DNA from: Pyropia yezoensis
Lineage: Eukaryota; Rhodophyta; Bangiophyceae; Bangiales; Bangiaceae
Direction of reading: 5' to 3'
DNA length: 64,000 nucleotides
NCBI GenBank assembly: GCA_009829735.1
Contig: CM020618.1
Coordinates: 5,888,882 to 5,952,881 of the forward strand
The notes beneath the pieces were generated by a model. It searched no databases. It saw only the letters and a program-made list of their open reading frames with translations, and had not been told where the DNA came from. How positions within the stretch are numbered: the first letter of the stretch is position 1; the number at the start of each line of letters is the position of its first letter. This document shows positions 61,065 to 64,000 of this stretch, piece by piece. A program made the translations under genes and the position numbers.

Positions 61065-64000
61065 TCACCCGCTCATGGGGGCAAACGTGTGGGGTGTCGA
61101 GTGGCTCAGGAGCACGCCCGCCCCACTTGCCCGGCCGCGTCGCTCCCAGTCGGCCGAAGAAAAGACATTGTCCGGCCCGTAATCCGCAACGAGCTCCTCA
61201 CCAACGGCAATGTCCCTCAGCGCGATGACCACCATCATGTCGGGCCTGACAAAGTGTGCAGGCGTCAGCCGTACCGGCTGCGCGTCGTCGACATTGGCGA
61301 CGATGACCACGTTTGGTCGCACCAGCCAGACATCTCCCCGGTCGCCACGTCTGCCGCCGGCGCCGCCTCGTCTCCCATCACTGTCCGCGGGCCCGGCGCC
61401 CGTCTGGGCCAATGTCGCTTCGGCATCAACCGGGGACGTTGCCCGTCCGTCATTGACATAGTCCGTCACACACAGTGGTGACGGTACGATAAACAGAGAT
61501 GTCGGCACGCCCCTGCACCCAGCCAATGTTCCGGTACCGATGTCAGCAGCAGGGCCGCCGCCGCCGTGGTTGTGGCCTTTTTGGTTGTGTCGCTTTCGCA
61601 TTGTGCGACCACCCCCCCCCCCTTCTTCGCCATCGTCCCGACGGCGGCGGTGGTGGCGAGGGCGAACGTCAGCGTGCTCCTGGTTACCCGGCCCACCCCC
61701 CCCGACGTCCGCCTCTACCGCGTCATTCGGGCCATCTACGTCCAGTTCGTCAAACACCACTTCCATCGCGCGCTCCGAAAACTCCCGCGCCGTGGGGCCG
61801 TGGGCACCCAGCACAGAAGCGGCATAGCGCGGCGTCTTGACCCGCTGCTTTGTAAGGTCAGCGTACACAATGGCCCCCCAAAAAGGTCCAATCGCGTCCT
61901 GTCGTTTGAACGGGCGCAACGCAAAGACGCCACGACCGGCCGTCCCACCCGCCAAGCGGCTTTGGGCAACGTACAGCCCCAGGTGCGCGGCCGACACGTG
62001 CAGCGCGACCTCCGCGTCCTCCACGGCGAGGCCGCACTGGTACGGGCGCGGCCAGCTCCCGACGCCAACGCCTTCCAGGAGGGCCACCTCGACACCCACA
62101 TCTGCCCCAGGTCGCGGCAGCCCGGGCGTCTGTGCCACGCGGCCCACCCGTTCAGCGTCTGCTTGCATGGCCCACCGCCCGGCAAAGTATCGCACCAGCT
62201 CCAACGACAAGGCAGAATGGCAGGGCAGCCCGGGGGGGGGCTCCCAGACAGCAGCATCATCTCCCATGACAGACGAGGGTGGGTTGATCATCAGCTCAAT
62301 CTCCTCCCCGACAGCAGCACCACTACCGCCTCGACCCTCGCTGCCGGTCTCCCCCACCGCCCCTGCTGCTGTTGTAGCTGTAGCAGCAGCGACCGACGCG
62401 GCTTCGATTGTCCGTGCGGCCGCAATGACATCGGATGCGACGACCCCCGAGCTTTCGTAGCCCCCCACCAGCACCTGGTTGACAAATTCTCGACGCAGAC
62501 GAGCCCGACTCGCGTCCTTGACAACAGCATCCGAGTCGCAGCTGATGACCAAACGGTGCTGGCCCAGGACGGCCCGTATGCACGCTGCCGCCGTCACACA
62601 CGTCCCCGCAAACGTGTCCAGTACGATGTCCCCGGGAGGGGAAAACCGCACTATGAGCTCGAAAATGAGGGCAAGACACTTTTGCTCTGGTCGTATCCAT
62701 TGCCGCGACCCGTCCCGCCATCGAAGCACCACGTCCTTAAAGTGTGGCGGTCTCACATTGTCAATGACATTGTCGTGTGCCAGGAACCGCAACGGCACAG
62801 CGTTCCAAGTACGGTAGTTGACCATGGCGTAGCACTCTTCCCGGGACACCCCAGCGCGCGTGGCGTGGACAACAAACTCGACCTTGTTGGACAGGTTGGT
62901 CGTGCTCTGCCGCAGCGAGTTCACCGCGTGTGCGTCCTTGATCGCCACCAGCGGGTGGCCGTCCACTCGAAACGCCGACAGGCTCTTCCTCCCCACCGGG
63001 TCCATATCCTTGAGCGCCTTGAGCGTGTCCATCCACGGACCCAGCTGACCCGCAGAGCAAAAAATGAGCACATGGCCGCCAGGGCGGACATCGGTCTGGA
63101 ACAACCGGGCGGCACGCTGCATGTCGTCAGAGGTAAACACGTCATGTGCAGACTGTTAAAGGCTCCTGTCCGCCCGAATGTTGTACGGAGGATCACAGAG
63201 CACCGGCTGTACCGAAGAACTAATAAAGGGAGGGAGGGTGTGCTCGCCTGTCGGTGTAGAGGGTGTCGTCGCCCCCCCCCCGCCGCTACCGTCCCCGAGG
63301 ATGCCACGCGCTCCGCCACCACCCCTGCGACGAGACGCGTTGGACGGCGTCGCCACTTTTGTGGCATGTGCCGAGAGCAAGTCATCAAACCCACAAGCGT
63401 AGGTCGCACATACCTGGCCCATGGCATCATCCAGCACACCCCAGGCTTCCCCCAGGTCAGCCTGCGGAGCATCACCGGGGCCGTCGGGCCGCTGAGGCTG
63501 CTGACACGGCCGGTCCTGCCGGCCATCCCCACACAGCAACGCCGCCCCTCGGCCAATTGACAGCCCGGATCGACACCCTGCCACCACCTGCTGCCCCGCC
63601 ATCAAGCCAGCCACTCTGCAGTCAGCACGAAACGCCAACTCAATCGTTCTGGCGGAAGATGCACAACAGTCGGGCGCAGGTGACAGCCCCCGACGAGCGA
63701 CGGTAAAGCCGTCGCCCACGCAGGCGCCGTAACCCCGCGGCCAGCGGGGGGGGGGCTTATAAACGCAGTCAGCCCCGCCAAGACGCTGCGCAGTACTCTA
63801 GGCACATTGCCAGACAGGCGGTCCCAATCTGGGTGCCTGTAGTCCTCCACGGTCAAGAAGCCCACGACCTTGCGCTGCTTACGACGCCGCTGTCCTGTGT
63901 GGGATGCGTCGTCACCGTCGCCCGCAGGGGTCGCGGCGCTCGCGTCCCCTCGACCTCCGCGGCCCAGCAGGCCGCGCGTCACCGTAATACCCAGGCCGTA
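61065..64000 (-). pseudogene. DNA methyltransferase fused to a SET domain, interrupted by a stop; 5' end outside window
   Basis: The minus-strand protein enters from the right edge. The methyltransferase is of the N6-adenine/N4-cytosine beta class. Catalytic motif IV DPPY lies at 63183-63194 (VLCDPPYNIRAD), GGHVLIFCSAGQ follows, and the SAM-binding motif LDTFAGT lies near 62,610 after PEQKCLALIFELIVRFSPPG. DPPY is most typical of adenine methylation. The C-terminal ~300 residues look like a SET domain: GRGVFALRP near 61,920, then VNDGR, PNVVIVANVDD and the terminal GEELVADYG near 61,160. SET domains methylate protein lysines, mostly on histones. A TAA at 63156-63158, eleven codons after DPPY, splits the frame without a shift. 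A 10-G run at 63746-63755 shifts the frame upstream. Both may be defects of this copy or assembly errors. Confidence 0.7.

Overview
The window looks like nuclear DNA of a eukaryotic alga, most likely a bangiophyte red alga (Porphyra/Pyropia type). The reasons are very high GC, Ala/Gly/Pro-rich proteins, long nearly intronless genes beside one clear spliceosomal intron in a COX6B gene, a Hedgehog-type Hint protein, and long poly-G/poly-C tracts. The species call is an inference. Several genes change frame exactly at G or C homopolymers, so part of the apparent breakage may be run-length error in the assembly. Layout, left to right. 1-850: tail of an Ala-rich protein entering from the left. 1918-2556: two-exon COX6B. 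3.1-11.8 kb: mostly gene-free, with an AT-rich repeat, a GGC tract, hairpins and three degenerate copies of a ~0.7 kb repeat. 13.8-17.0 kb: a divergent pair of transposon-like genes. 19.4-19.8 kb: a 211-bp tandem repeat. 21.3-26.3 kb: a secreted Hint protein, then a histone-H1-like protein that ends in a histone H3 tail mimic. 27.7-29.4 kb: GMC oxidoreductase with an in-frame TGA. 30.8-32.6 kb: an unknown gene. 33.2-37.4 kb: a large Fanzor1-like (eukaryotic TnpB) RNA-guided nuclease gene. 39.8-40.2 kb: a palindromic satellite. 40.5-47.3 kb: a SEN1/senataxin-like helicase, open in one frame but broken by seven stop codons. 47.3-56.6 kb: a complete Ty3/gypsy chromovirus on the minus strand, with an extra 647-aa ORF on the opposite strand. 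56.6-58.4 kb: a ~350-bp tandem array into which the retroelement inserted. 59.7-60.8 kb: an unknown gene. 61.1-64.0 kb: a DNA methyltransferase-SET fusion running off the right end. Working together: the left half is ordinary host genes separated by repeats. From about 33 kb onward nearly every coding region is mobile-element or chromatin related (Fanzor nuclease, helicase, chromodomain integrase, DNA/histone methyltransferase). This half may be an island of mobile elements or one large composite element later hit by a retrotransposon. The strongest leads are the H3-tail mimic, the Fanzor gene, the methyltransferase-SET fusion and the antisense retroelement ORF. No tRNA, rRNA or CRISPR array was recognised.
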